From positions 1 to 37,167 of the forward strand of contig DASYZR010000074.1 in the NCBI GenBank assembly GCA_035945995.1: 37,167 nucleotides of DNA, written 5' to 3'. Shown here piece after piece: positions 7,276 to 16,027 of the stretch. Every line of letters starts with the position of its first letter. Within the stretch, counting starts at the first letter, position 1. Source of the DNA: a bacterium. GTDB taxonomy: Bacteria; Sysuimicrobiota; Sysuimicrobiia; Sysuimicrobiales; Segetimicrobiaceae. Below the pieces are notes generated by a model. It saw only the letters and a program-made list of their open reading frames with translations, did not search any database and was not told where the DNA came from. Position numbers and translations under genes: made by a program.

Positions 7276-8253
7276 TCAGCTGATCAGGGGTTGGATCCGG
7301 ACCGCCAGGAGCACGGCGGCGAGAAGGACCGCGGCCACCAGCGCGCTCAGGATTCCGGTGACTTCGACCGGCTTCGTGGCCCAGCCGACGCTGCGGCTGA
7401 GGGTCCGGTAGATCGTCCGGAGGGCTCCCGCCGATGACGCGTGGTGATACGTGCCTCCCGTGTGCTGCGCGACGGCCTGGAGCGTCGCCTCGTCCAGGGG
7501 ACCGCCGATCATGAAGCCGCCGGAGGACCCGAGCGGCTGGCCGATGCCGACCGTGTACACCCGCACCTGCTGGCGGCGGGCCCACTCCGCCGCTGCGAGC
7601 GGGTCGATCCCGGTGTTGTTCTGACCGTCTGAGAGCAGGACCACCACGCCCGGTGGTTTCGGCGTGGCGGACACCGGCGGCAGCGCGCCGTCGTCGTGGG
7701 AAGGAAGCGTCCGCTCGGGCAGCGCGCCCACCGCGGCGAGCAGCCCCTCGCCGATCGCGGTCCGGTGGCGCACCGTGATCTCGTCGATCGCGCGCAGCAG
7801 ACGCTCGTGATCCTCGGTCGGCGCCGATACGAGCACCGTGTCGCCGGCGAACGTGACGAGACCCACGGGGATCCCCCGCGGCAGCCCGGCGACGAATCCC
7901 TTCGCCGCCGCCTTCGCCGCCTCAAGACGGGACGGGGCGATGTCCTCCGACCGCATGCTCCCGCTCACGTCGATCGCCAGCATGACCGCGGACCGGTTTG
8001 CGGGCTGCGGCATCGGTACGACCGGCCGTGCGAGAGCGAGGATCGCGGCGGCGAGCGCGCCGAGAAACAGGCCGGCGGGGATGAGACGCCGGCGCCGGCT
8101 CCCCGGGCCGGCCGCCGCGACGATCTCGAGCGCGGGGAACGCGACGGACTGCCGGAAGCGCCGCCGCGTGCTCCAGGCGAAACCGGCGGCGAACACGGGG
8201 ACGAGCAGGAGTCCCCACAGCACACTCGGCCAGAGGAACGTCAGGCCTTTCAT
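7276..8253 (-). CDS. VWA-domain membrane protein, BatA-like
   Basis: A 325-residue protein from ATG 8253. Two N-terminal membrane helices (about 8-27 and 57-76) are followed by a von Willebrand A domain with an intact MIDAS: DVSGS at 95-99, a conserved Thr region later, and LLSDGQNN. A final membrane helix lies near 300-318. This TM-TM-VWA-TM plan is that of BatA, the aerotolerance/MoxR-associated VWA proteins, which bind metal through MIDAS and act in envelope protein complexes. The usual partners (MoxR ATPase, DUF58, BatB) are not adjacent, so it stands alone here. A divergent hydrolase gene starts 120 bases away. Confidence 0.93.
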   Translation of the reverse strand: MKGLTFLWPSVLWGLLLVPVFAAGFAWSTRRRFRQSVAFPALEIVAAAGPGSRRRRLIPAGLFLGALAAAILALARPVVPMPQPANRSAVMLAIDVSGSMRSEDIAPSRLEAAKAAAKGFVAGLPRGIPVGLVTFAGDTVLVSAPTEDHERLLRAIDEITVRHRTAIGEGLLAAVGALPERTLPSHDDGALPPVSATPKPPGVVVLLSDGQNNTGIDPLAAAEWARRQQVRVYTVGIGQPLGSSGGFMIGGPLDEATLQAVAQHTGGTYHHASSAGALRTIYRTLSRSVGWATKPVEVTGILSALVAAVLLAAVLLAVRIQPLIS

Positions 8254-8372
8254 CGTCGCCGCTCCGGGTCGCCGCTCCGGCACCCTCGTCCGAACGTCAG
8301 GAGAGTGCGTTCGGGCTTCCCCCCGGCGGGGATGGTTCCTGCCCGCAGGATGCGGGGAAACATCACAATGAC

Positions 8373-9743
8373 ATGGGCGGCATAGGCGGACTCTTGCGAA
8401 TATCTCGCGCCGCACGCCGAGCCGGCATGGTGCTCGTCGTGGGTGCTGCGTTCGCGTCGGGACCGGCCGCGGCCGCCGGATTCGCGGCGGCCGCCCCGCC
8501 TGCGCGCGCGGTCGTGGCCGCGGTCTCTTCGACCGGTCCGGCGGGCGGGGAGACGATCCCCGCCGCGCGGTCGTTCCAGGTCAGCGTGCCCACGCAGGGC
8601 CTCTCAACGGAGGCGGCCGGCCCGGCGACCGTGTCGGTGGCCACCGATGTCGGCGCCGTCCCGGCCCACGCGACGTTCTCCGTCGCCCAACTCCCCGCGG
8701 CCGTGACGATGGACTTCGATCTGCCGCACGGCGTCATCCGGACCGGCGGCAGGCAGATCGGATCGTTCCCGCCCGTCGCGCCGCTGACCGACAACTTGAA
8801 ATTCCCGATTGACGTCGCGATCCGTCGCGGAGGGACCGTCGTCACCGAGCGCCGTGAAGTCACGCTGCTGCTTCCCACGGTGATCATTCCCGGCTATTCA
8901 GACGAGCGGCGACCGCCGGACCGCGTCGTGCTGAGCCGGCTCGCACAATACGGGTACACCGAAGCCGGCGGCCTGCCGACGCTCTTCTGGTTTTCGTATC
9001 AGTCCCACACGATGGGGCTCGAGGAGGGTGCGCAGGCGCTGGCGGCCTATGCGCGCCGGGTGGTCCTCCCGACGACGTACGCGGCCAAGATCAACGTCGT
9101 CGGCTATAGCGTCGGCGGGCTCTTCGCCCGCTGGAACATCGCGTATGACGTCGACGGCTGGAGCAGTCTGGTCAACCGCTTGATCCTGGTGGCCGTGCCG
9201 AACGAAGGCGCCGTCCTGCCGTATCTCGGCGAGCACGCCCCGTCGTTCTTCCCGTTTGCGGGGTTATCGAAGACGCGGCTTGCACGGGTGATGATGCCGG
9301 TGTTTCCATTCTGGCGGCCGACCGCGGCGGCTCCGTGGTCCCTCCCGCCCGACGCCGGCAATTCCCTGCTGGCCGGTCTCAACGAGCGGCCGATTCCGCC
9401 CGAGGTGCGCGTGTATTTATTGTACGGGAACAACGATCCGAGCCATCCGGGCGGGCCCCAGACCGCCGCCGGTCTCACGGGCGCGCTGCCCGGGGCAACG
9501 GTCTCGTTCGGCCCGGGTGACGGCATCGTGTTGACGGCCAGCGCCCTTGGGTTCCCGATCAACGGCTCCCCCGCCGTGCCGGCGCTGGCCGGCCGGGGGG
9601 TGATGCGCGTCGACCTGGGGCGCGTCTACCATACACACGTGCTTCAGGCCGCCGCCGTCCGCGCGGCCGCCGCGCTCCAGGACCGATTCGAGAGCGCGGC
9701 CGAGGTGGCCGGCACGGCGCCGCGGGCACCACTGGGCCGATGA
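8373..9743 (+). CDS. Secreted alpha/beta-hydrolase, lipase-like
   Basis: A 456-residue protein. A basic N-terminus and hydrophobic stretch (about 16-45) act as signal or anchor. Residues 55-160 look like a beta-rich Ig-like accessory domain. The hydrolase core begins near 165 with VIIPGYSDE, the oxyanion-side loop. The nucleophile Ser246 is in VVGYSVGG; an Asp in FGPGDGIV and a His in VYHTHV complete a likely triad in the right order. The arrangement matches secreted lipases/PGAP1-like esterases acting on lipid or ester substrates outside the membrane. The ATG at 8373 has no clear ribosome site, so the start could be downstream. It is convergent with msrB. Confidence 0.85.
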   Translation: MGGIGGLLRISRAARRAGMVLVVGAAFASGPAAAAGFAAAAPPARAVVAAVSSTGPAGGETIPAARSFQVSVPTQGLSTEAAGPATVSVATDVGAVPAHATFSVAQLPAAVTMDFDLPHGVIRTGGRQIGSFPPVAPLTDNLKFPIDVAIRRGGTVVTERREVTLLLPTVIIPGYSDERRPPDRVVLSRLAQYGYTEAGGLPTLFWFSYQSHTMGLEEGAQALAAYARRVVLPTTYAAKINVVGYSVGGLFARWNIAYDVDGWSSLVNRLILVAVPNEGAVLPYLGEHAPSFFPFAGLSKTRLARVMMPVFPFWRPTAAAPWSLPPDAGNSLLAGLNERPIPPEVRVYLLYGNNDPSHPGGPQTAAGLTGALPGATVSFGPGDGIVLTASALGFPINGSPAVPALAGRGVMRVDLGRVYHTHVLQAAAVRAAAALQDRFESAAEVAGTAPRAPLGR

Positions 9744-9786
9744 TGCCTACGGCATGAGCCAGTCCGTCCCCGCGGCATCGGCCGGT

Positions 9787-10185
9787 TCAGGGCTTGGGGG
9801 AGAGCTTCAACGCCGCGGAATTGATGCAGTAACGCAGGCCGGTCGGCCGCGGACCGTCGTCGAACACGTGGCCGAGATGCGCGTTGCACCGGGCGCAGAG
9901 CACTTCGGTCCGAACCATTCCGTGACTGCGGTCGGCCTGTTCCTCGATGTTCGACGGATCGGCCGGAGCGGTGAAGCTCGGCCACCCGCAACCCGCATCA
10001 AACTTGGCGTCGGAGGCGAAGAGCTCCGCGCCGCAGCACACGCAGCGGTAGGTCCCCGGCGTCGTGGTGTGCTCGTATTCGCCGGAAAACGGACGCTCCG
10101 TCGCCCGCTGCCGCGTAACGGCGTACTCGAGCGGCGTCAATTGCTCCCGCCATTCCTTGTCGCTCTTCGCGATCTTCTCGGCCAT
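9787..10185 (-). CDS. msrB: Peptide-methionine (R)-S-oxide reductase MsrB
   Basis: A 132-residue enzyme reducing the R-epimer of methionine sulfoxide in proteins, a cytosolic oxidative-damage repair role. The ATG at 10185 follows a GGAGG five bases upstream, which settles the start over an upstream frame extension. Two zinc-binding CxxC pairs lie at 48/51 and 97/100, the family segments GCGWPSF and [10 protein letters not shown] are intact, and the catalytic Cys120 lies in RYCINSAAL. All key residues are present and the length is normal. It is a single gene, convergent with the hydrolase and divergent from the large GAF protein. Confidence 0.97.
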   Translation of the reverse strand: MAEKIAKSDKEWREQLTPLEYAVTRQRATERPFSGEYEHTTTPGTYRCVCCGAELFASDAKFDAGCGWPSFTAPADPSNIEEQADRSHGMVRTEVLCARCNAHLGHVFDDGPRPTGLRYCINSAALKLSPKP

Positions 10186-10380
10186 CACGGCCTCCGGGGT
10201 GCGGCTTTCCGTCACGATACCGCCCCGGGCTGCCTCCCGCAAGGGAGGAAGGGGGCGGGAGAGGCACGGACGAGGGCTGAAAGTCCGGCCTGTTGGGCAT
10301 CACAAATGCGAGGTTGGCGGCACATTCGAGTACAGGCGGCCGGATGACGTCGCTCCGCCGGCCGGCCGAGGGGACACGTA

Positions 10381-13278
10381 TTGCCTACGCAGCGTATTGC
10401 GGGAGCGGGGGAGCCGCAGCGCATCGTAGAGACGGCAGCGAGTGACCGGCCCGCCGACGTCGACCTGCGTGCGACGCTGATGGCACGCCTCGTCGCCGTG
10501 AGCGAGACCTTGCGCGGCGGTCTGTCGCCCGCGTCTGCCGCCGCCACGATCGGGCGCGGCCTGCTTACCTTGACCGGTGCGCGGCGCGGCGCCCTTTTTC
10601 TGCGCTCGCAGGCCGGCGTCGTGACCTGCCCCTGGTCCCAGGGACTGTCCGAAGAGTACCTCGGTCTGCTGCGCACTCCCGAGGGCGCCAATTCGTGGGC
10701 GCATCTGACCCGCTACCCTGAGCTGGTCTGCATGGACTTGCCGAGGCGCCGCGGAGCAAGAACGGCCGCGCCGTCTCTCGTGCCGGACGTGCGCGCGCTG
10801 CCGGGCGGCAATGAATCCCGCCGGCTCGCGGAACGTGAAGGCTGGCGGGCGCTGTGCTCGTGGCCGCTCAGCCGCGGGGGCCGCGTGTTCGCGGCCGTCG
10901 CGTACTACTTCGATAACCCCCATGTCTGCCCGGCCGCGGAGCACGAGGTCGTGCTGGCATTTGCCCTGCAGGCCACGGCGATGCTGGAACAAGCCCTGGA
11001 GGCGGAAGCGCGCGGACAGGTGGGAGCGGAGGTCGACGACGCGGCGACGCGGCTCAGCGAGGAAGAAGGCCGGCTCCGGACCGAAGCGGCGGCGCTCGCG
11101 ACGCTGCAGCGCACGTTGGAGGCCGACGACGCGCGGCTTGCCGCCGACCGGGCGGGCCTTGCCGCCGAGCGCGAGCGGCTCGAACGCACGCGCGCCGAGT
11201 TCGACGTGGAGCGCAAGCGGCTCGTCGGCCTGCGCCGTGCGGCGGACGCGGAGTCCCAGCGGCTGGCCGCCTCCCGCACCGAGCTGGAAGCGGAGCGGGA
11301 GCGCATCGCGGCCGCGCGGCGCGAGGGGGAGGCGGAACGGAGCCGTGTCGCGGCCGAGTTGGCCGCGGGGCGGACCGAACTGGCGCAGGCGCGGATGGCG
11401 CTCCGCGCCGAAACCGAGGCCTTGACGGACGCGCGCCGTACCGTCGAGACCGATCGGGCCCGGTTGGCGGATCGTGAGCGGACGCTCGAGACCAAGCGGG
11501 AACGGGTGGCGGAGCGCGAGCGGACGCTGGCGACCGAGCAGGAGCGGCAGGCCGCGGCGCATCGCGAGGTGGACGCGGCGCGGAGCCGGGGCGCGGCCGA
11601 GCTGGCGGCGGAACGGGCTCAACTGGCGAAGGCACAGACGGCGCTCCGGGCCGAAACCGCCGCCGTGGCGGAAACGCGCCGCAGCCTGGAGGCCGATCGG
11701 GCCCGTCTGGCGGAGCGCGAGCGGACGCTGGCGACCGAGCGCGATCGGCTGGCGGAGCGCGAGCGAACGCTGGGTACCGAGCAGGAGCGGCTCGCCGGGA
11801 TGCAGCGCGACGCGGAGGCCGAGCGGAGCCGAGCCGCGGCCGAACTGGCGGCGGAACGGGCCCAACTGACGCAGGCCCAGACGGCGCTCCGGGCCGAAAC
11901 CGCCGCCGTGGCAGAGGCGCGCCGCAGCCTGGAAACCGATCGGGCGCGCTTGGCGGATCGGGAGCGGACGCTGGACACCGAGCGGGAGCGGCTGGTGGAG
12001 CTTCAGCGGACGCTCGGCACCGAGCGGGAGCGGCTGGGGCAGCTTCAAGGGACTCTGGACGCCGAGCGAGGGGGCCTGGGCGATCTTCGACGGACGCTCG
12101 ACGCCGAGCGGGAACGCCTGGCGGAGGCACAGCGCGCACTGGCGACGGAGCGTGCGCAGGCCATGGACTCCGCCGCGCAGCACAACGCGGAAGAGTTGGC
12201 CCGCGCCCTCAAGGAGCTGGACGACGAAAAGAGCCGGTTGATCGACGCGCACAGCGAGCTCACCGCCGCGGAGGGGCAGGTCGCCCGGCGGCAACTCGCC
12301 CTGGAGGCCGAAGCGACGCAACTGGCTGAGACGCGCCGCGAGCTCGAGGCGGAGCATGCCCGCCATGCCGCAGCGCAGCGGGCGCTCGAGACCGATCGCC
12401 GTGCGCACGGCGCCGATCGCGAGGCGCTGGAGGCGGCCCGGCGTGTGCTCGAGACCGAGCAGGTCACGCTCGCGGAGGCGCAGCAGACGTTTGACGCGCA
12501 CCGCGTCCGGCTTGCCGAAGCGGAGCACACCTTCGGGGCGCAGCGGGCGCGCCTCGAAGAGGTGCGGCGGGCCCTCGACGCCGAGCACGCGGGCCTCAAC
12601 GAGACGCAGAACGGGTTGACGGCCGAATGCGCCCGGTTGTCGGCCGCCGTCGCGGTCCTCGCGGAGCGCGCGACGGCGGCGGCGGTTGACGCGACACCGT
12701 CGGCCGCCCCGGCGCCCGTTCCGGCAAGCGAGACACCGGCCGCCGCTCCACCGGCCGCGGAGGCGCCGGGAGCCGAAGCGCCCGCCGCGGAGGAACACGC
12801 CACCGGCGCGGCCCTGCCGCCCGCATCCGATGGTGCGCCGGCCTCAACGGAGAAGGCCGCCCCCGCCCCCCGGCCGCACGCGGACCGATACCGCAAGCGG
12901 CTGGCGGGTTGGGCGGAAGCCGTGGCCCGAGCGCTCGCGTGCGACGAAGCCGAGGTGCGCGACATCCGGCAGGCGGCGCTGCTCCACGACGTCGAGGTGC
13001 CGGACCCGCTCGACGCGGCGCCCCAGGTGGCGGCGTTCCTCCGTTACCGGAACGAACGCTGGAACGGCTCCGGGCCCGATCGGATGAAGGGAGAGGACAT
13101 TCCGCGGGGGGCCAGGATTCTCGCGGTGGCGGAGGCCTACGCGGACATGGTGACCGGCCGGCCCGGGGTGCCGATGCTGTACTACCTGGATGCGATGGCG
13201 GCCCTTAAGCGCGGCGCCGGCAAAGAATTCGATCCCAAGATCGTGACGATCTTCCGCCGCGTCGTCGACCACAGCTAG
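10381..13278 (+). CDS. GAF - long coiled coil - degenerate HD-GYP protein, 965 aa
   Basis: The TTG start follows a GAGGGG site. Residues 30-205 form a GAF-like sensor (GARRGALFL, LCSWPLSRGGRVFAAVAYYF). About 205-765 is one continuous charged coiled coil built of Glu/Arg/Ala/Leu units such as ADRERTLETERERL, including three near-identical 81-residue repeats. An Ala/Pro-rich linker (766-835) leads to an HD-family domain at 840-965. There the HD pair is kept (LLHDVE, His869-Asp870), but the HHExxxGxGYP segment reads RYRNERWNGSGPD: the His pair and the Tyr are gone. I infer a sensory or scaffold protein whose cyclic-di-GMP phosphodiesterase activity is probably lost. There is no membrane segment. 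It is monocistronic, upstream of the aminotransferase by 74 bases. Confidence 0.92.
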   Translation: MPTQRIAGAGEPQRIVETAASDRPADVDLRATLMARLVAVSETLRGGLSPASAAATIGRGLLTLTGARRGALFLRSQAGVVTCPWSQGLSEEYLGLLRTPEGANSWAHLTRYPELVCMDLPRRRGARTAAPSLVPDVRALPGGNESRRLAEREGWRALCSWPLSRGGRVFAAVAYYFDNPHVCPAAEHEVVLAFALQATAMLEQALEAEARGQVGAEVDDAATRLSEEEGRLRTEAAALATLQRTLEADDARLAADRAGLAAERERLERTRAEFDVERKRLVGLRRAADAESQRLAASRTELEAERERIAAARREGEAERSRVAAELAAGRTELAQARMALRAETEALTDARRTVETDRARLADRERTLETKRERVAERERTLATEQERQAAAHREVDAARSRGAAELAAERAQLAKAQTALRAETAAVAETRRSLEADRARLAERERTLATERDRLAERERTLGTEQERLAGMQRDAEAERSRAAAELAAERAQLTQAQTALRAETAAVAEARRSLETDRARLADRERTLDTERERLVELQRTLGTERERLGQLQGTLDAERGGLGDLRRTLDAERERLAEAQRALATERAQAMDSAAQHNAEELARALKELDDEKSRLIDAHSELTAAEGQVARRQLALEAEATQLAETRRELEAEHARHAAAQRALETDRRAHGADREALEAARRVLETEQVTLAEAQQTFDAHRVRLAEAEHTFGAQRARLEEVRRALDAEHAGLNETQNGLTAECARLSAAVAVLAERATAAAVDATPSAAPAPVPASETPAAAPPAAEAPGAEAPAAEEHATGAALPPASDGAPASTEKAAPAPRPHADRYRKRLAGWAEAVARALACDEAEVRDIRQAALLHDVEVPDPLDAAPQVAAFLRYRNERWNGSGPDRMKGEDIPRGARILAVAEAYADMVTGRPGVPMLYYLDAMAALKRGAGKEFDPKIVTIFRRVVDHS
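11338..12066 (+). repeat. Three tandem 243-bp (81-codon) repeats inside the coiled-coil gene
   Basis: Copies begin at 11338, 11581 and 11824, each starting RSRxAAELAA and running through ALRAETxA, ARLAxRERTL and a final ER-rich segment. The period is exactly 243 bases and the copies remain highly similar at DNA level, especially the second and third, which suggests recent duplication or gene conversion. The period is a whole number of codons, so copy-number change would alter coiled-coil length without a frameshift. Confidence 0.88.
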
Positions 13279-13352
13279 CCCCCGGCGGGCAGGCATTCTC
13301 CATCTCGCCATGGAACCCGGCGGCGACCACGCTGCCGACCGGGAGGCTTCGC

Positions 13353-14771
13353 ATGTCCGACACCGCACCGCTGTCCGATCCCACGACCATATCCGCGGCC
13401 CCGTCCTTGCCGCTCACGCCGCTCGAGCAGCAGGCGCTCGCGCACATCTGGATCCACACGACGCGGTGGCTGGATCTCGCGGAACGTGACGGGCTGCGCG
13501 TCCTGGTCCGCGGCGACGGTTGCCGCGTCTGGGACGCGCGCGGCCGCGCGTATCTCGACGCGCTCGCCGGCCTGTACGTCGTCAACGTGGGGCACGGGCG
13601 GAAGGAGATCGGTGAGGCGATGGCCCGGCAGGCGGGGGAGCTCGCCTACGTGTCCGCCGCGTCCTACACGAGCCTGCCGGCGGTCCGGCTCGGGGAGGTC
13701 CTGGCCGGCCTCACGCCCGGGGACCTCAACCGATTCTTCTTCTGCTCCGGTGGATCCGAAGCCGTCGAGAGCGCGATGAAGATCGCCAAGCAGATTCAGG
13801 CCATGCGGGGCTTCCCGAAGCGGTACAAGGTGATCGCCAGGGTCGGCGGCTACCACGGCGCGACCTTCGGGGCGATGAGCATCACCTCGTCGCGCAACGA
13901 GACGTATTTCGGGCCGTTCATGCACGGCGTCTGCTTCGTCCCGTCGCCCAACCGCTACCGCACCCGGTTCGGCCTGGCCGGGGAGGCCGAGGACCTGGCC
14001 TGTGCGGAGGCCATCGACTATGAGATCCGCGCGCAGGGCCCCGAGACCGTCGCGGCGGTCATCGGCGAGCCGGTGTCGGCCGCCAACAATACACACGTGC
14101 CGGCCCCCCGCTACTGGCAGCGCGTGCGCGAGATCTGCGACGCCCACGGCGTGCTGTTGATCCTCGACGAGGTCATCAACGGGTTCGGGCGCACCGGCAC
14201 GATGTTCGCGGCCGAGCAATTCGGGATCACGCCGGACCTCATGACCATGGCGAAGGGCCTCTCGTCCGGGTACGCGCCGATCGGGGCCGTCGCCGTCAGC
14301 GAGCGCCTCTACGCCGAGTTCAAGCAGAAGGACGTCGGGCTGGCGCACCTGCTCACGTTCGGCGGGCAGGCGGTCTCGTGCGCGGCGGCGCTCGCGAACC
14401 TCGAGATTCTGCGCCGCGAAGACCTCGCGCGGCGAAGCGCCGAGCAGGGCACGTACCTGCTGCGGCAACTCCAGCAACTCCGGTCGCATCCCACGGTGGG
14501 GGACGTGCGCGGCCTGGGCCTCCTCTGCGCCGTGGAGCTGGTCCAGAACCGGGAGACCAAGGAGCCGTTCGGGTGGGGGCCGGCCGCCGCGGCGCACCCG
14601 TTCAGCCGGCGGCTCGTCGCGGCGATGGACGAGCGCGGGCTCTTCGGGCGGGTGTTCATGTCAATCCAGATCTCACCGCCGCTGATCATCGCGCGCGACG
14701 AGATCGACCGCATGGTCGCGATCATCGACGAGAGCCTCACGGTGACGGAGCGGGAGTTCGGGTTCGCCTGA
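13353..14771 (+). CDS. Class III (omega) aminotransferase
   Basis: A 472-residue PLP-dependent fold-type I enzyme starting at ATG 13353, behind GGGAGG. Signature elements are the CSGGSEAVESA phosphate-binding loop (131-141), YHGATFG, the LDEVINGFGRTG segment with cofactor Asp272, and the Schiff-base Lys301 in TMAKGLSSGYAP. Family members move the terminal amino group of beta-alanine, GABA, polyamines or other omega-amino acids to pyruvate or 2-oxoglutarate; the subgroup resembles beta-alanine/taurine:pyruvate enzymes, but the substrate cannot be fixed here. Its stop lies seven bases from the stop of the convergent DmpA peptidase gene. Complete, with no oddities. Confidence 0.96.
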   Translation: MSDTAPLSDPTTISAAPSLPLTPLEQQALAHIWIHTTRWLDLAERDGLRVLVRGDGCRVWDARGRAYLDALAGLYVVNVGHGRKEIGEAMARQAGELAYVSAASYTSLPAVRLGEVLAGLTPGDLNRFFFCSGGSEAVESAMKIAKQIQAMRGFPKRYKVIARVGGYHGATFGAMSITSSRNETYFGPFMHGVCFVPSPNRYRTRFGLAGEAEDLACAEAIDYEIRAQGPETVAAVIGEPVSAANNTHVPAPRYWQRVREICDAHGVLLILDEVINGFGRTGTMFAAEQFGITPDLMTMAKGLSSGYAPIGAVAVSERLYAEFKQKDVGLAHLLTFGGQAVSCAAALANLEILRREDLARRSAEQGTYLLRQLQQLRSHPTVGDVRGLGLLCAVELVQNRETKEPFGWGPAAAAHPFSRRLVAAMDERGLFGRVFMSIQISPPLIIARDEIDRMVAIIDESLTVTEREFGFA

Positions 14772-14778
14772 CCGGCGG

Positions 14779-15852
14779 TCAGTGCGCCGCCGGCCGGTGC
14801 CGGGCGACGATGCGGCGCACGTCGTGCAAGGGCAGGGCTTCCACCGTGCCCCGCAGGCCGGTCATCGTTTCCGCCGCCGCCAGCGCGTTGAGGATGGATT
14901 CCTCGGTGGCGTCCGCCACCGCCTCGAAGAACGGATCGATGTGCTCGTGCGGGATCATCGTGAGAGGGTAGGGCTCGGCCGGCGACGCGGACAGGCCGTT
15001 GCCGGTCGCGAACGCGAGAAACAGGTCGCCGCTCGTGTTAAACCCGTGTCCCCCGACGCGGGCCAGGCCGACGGTGGCGCGCCGGGCGAGGCGGGAGCAC
15101 TGCGCCGGAATGAGGGGCGCGTCGGTGCCGGCGATCACGATGATCGATCCTTTCGGCTCGCCCTCGCCGGGCCTCCCGGCGTGGCCCGCCTCGATCTCGC
15201 GTCCCACGGGGACACCGTCGATCCGCAGGTCCGCCATGCGGCCGTAGTTCGCCTGCACCAGCACTCCGACGGCGTAGCGGCGGCCGAGGACGTCGACGAT
15301 CCGGGACGAGGTGCCGATGCCGCCCTTGAACCCGTGGCACCGCATGCCGGTGCCGCCGCCGACGTTGCCTTCCGGCACCGGGCCGTCCGCGGCGGCGGCC
15401 AGCGCCTCGTAGACGTGCTCGCGGGTGACGGGGAACGCGTCGATGTCGCTGAGGAACCCATCGAAGGTTTCCGCGACGACCGGGAGATGGAACCGATGGC
15501 TGAAGCCGTGTTCCACGGCGTAGGCAATGAGCGCGTCGCGGACGATCCCGACGGCGTACGTGTTGGTGATGCCGATGGGCGATCCGAGCTGGCCGGACTC
15601 CTGGAGCCACGGCAGGCCGGTCATCTCGCCGTTGCCGTTGAACGAAAACGTCCCGGCAAACGCGTAGTTGGTCCAAATGGCCCCCGCCCGCGGCACGATC
15701 ATCGTGACGCCGGTGCGGATGACCCGCGGCGTATCGGCGATGAGCGTGCGGTGGCCGACCAGGACGTCGGGCACGTCGGTGATCGCGTTGAGCGGGCCGG
15801 TGGGCAGCCGTCCGATCGTGATCCCGAGGTCTCGCACGCGCGCGCGTCCCAT
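14779..15852 (-). CDS. dmpA: P1-family L-aminopeptidase/D-esterase (DmpA-like)
   Basis: A 357-residue N-terminal-nucleophile hydrolase. The precursor self-cleaves between Gly235 and Ser236 in GEPKGSIIVIAGTDAPL, making the Ser the nucleophile of the beta chain. The family segments GVTMIVPR, FNGNGEMTGLPW, GITNTYAVG and GNVGGGTGMRCHGFKGGIG are intact. Such enzymes release N-terminal residues from peptides, beta-peptides and amides in the cytosol. The ATG 15852 start fits the conserved N-terminus (DLGITIGRLPTGPLNAITDVPDV is typical). It is convergent with the aminotransferase and divergent from the MFS gene, a neighbourhood that hints at use of amino compounds as nutrients. Confidence 0.96.
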   Translation of the reverse strand: MGRARVRDLGITIGRLPTGPLNAITDVPDVLVGHRTLIADTPRVIRTGVTMIVPRAGAIWTNYAFAGTFSFNGNGEMTGLPWLQESGQLGSPIGITNTYAVGIVRDALIAYAVEHGFSHRFHLPVVAETFDGFLSDIDAFPVTREHVYEALAAAADGPVPEGNVGGGTGMRCHGFKGGIGTSSRIVDVLGRRYAVGVLVQANYGRMADLRIDGVPVGREIEAGHAGRPGEGEPKGSIIVIAGTDAPLIPAQCSRLARRATVGLARVGGHGFNTSGDLFLAFATGNGLSASPAEPYPLTMIPHEHIDPFFEAVADATEESILNALAAAETMTGLRGTVEALPLHDVRRIVARHRPAAH

Positions 15853-15964
15853 GAAGAAGCCTCCCGTTCGCGGACTGTGTCGTGGGCGCCGGCGTTCTTC
15901 GCGGTCGGCGCCCGGTTCCCCGGTCCCGCGGGCCGTTACTAGGAACGCCGGGTGTTCGCGGAAT

Positions 15965-15994
15965 GTTGCCCCGCCTCCGGGGCGTTGGTATAAG
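15965..15994 (+). promoter_or_regulatory. Sigma70-like promoter for the MFS gene
   Basis: TTGCCC (15965-15970) and TATAAG (15989-15994) are separated by 18 bases, and TGG immediately before the -10 makes it an extended -10. Transcription would start near 16001, about 27 bases before the GTG. It lies in the 175-base divergent gap between the peptidase and transporter genes. Confidence 0.55.
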
Positions 15995-16027
15995 AGAGCG
16001 AGAACGAAGGGGCACGGACGGTGACCG

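Noticed and set aside
10243-10380. Possible riboswitch upstream of the GAF/coiled-coil gene
   Set aside because: The leader has some pairing but no conserved core of a cyclic-di-GMP or other riboswitch that I could recognise.
10300-12798. 832-codon minus-strand open frame opposite the coiled-coil gene
   Set aside because: It mirrors the GC-rich repeats of the real plus-strand gene; composition is Arg/Leu/Gly noise with no domain.
14769-14781. Palindrome TGACC-GGC-GGTCA spanning both stop codons of convergent genes
   Set aside because: TGA and its complement TCA create short symmetry automatically at convergent stops; the stem is only five base pairs.
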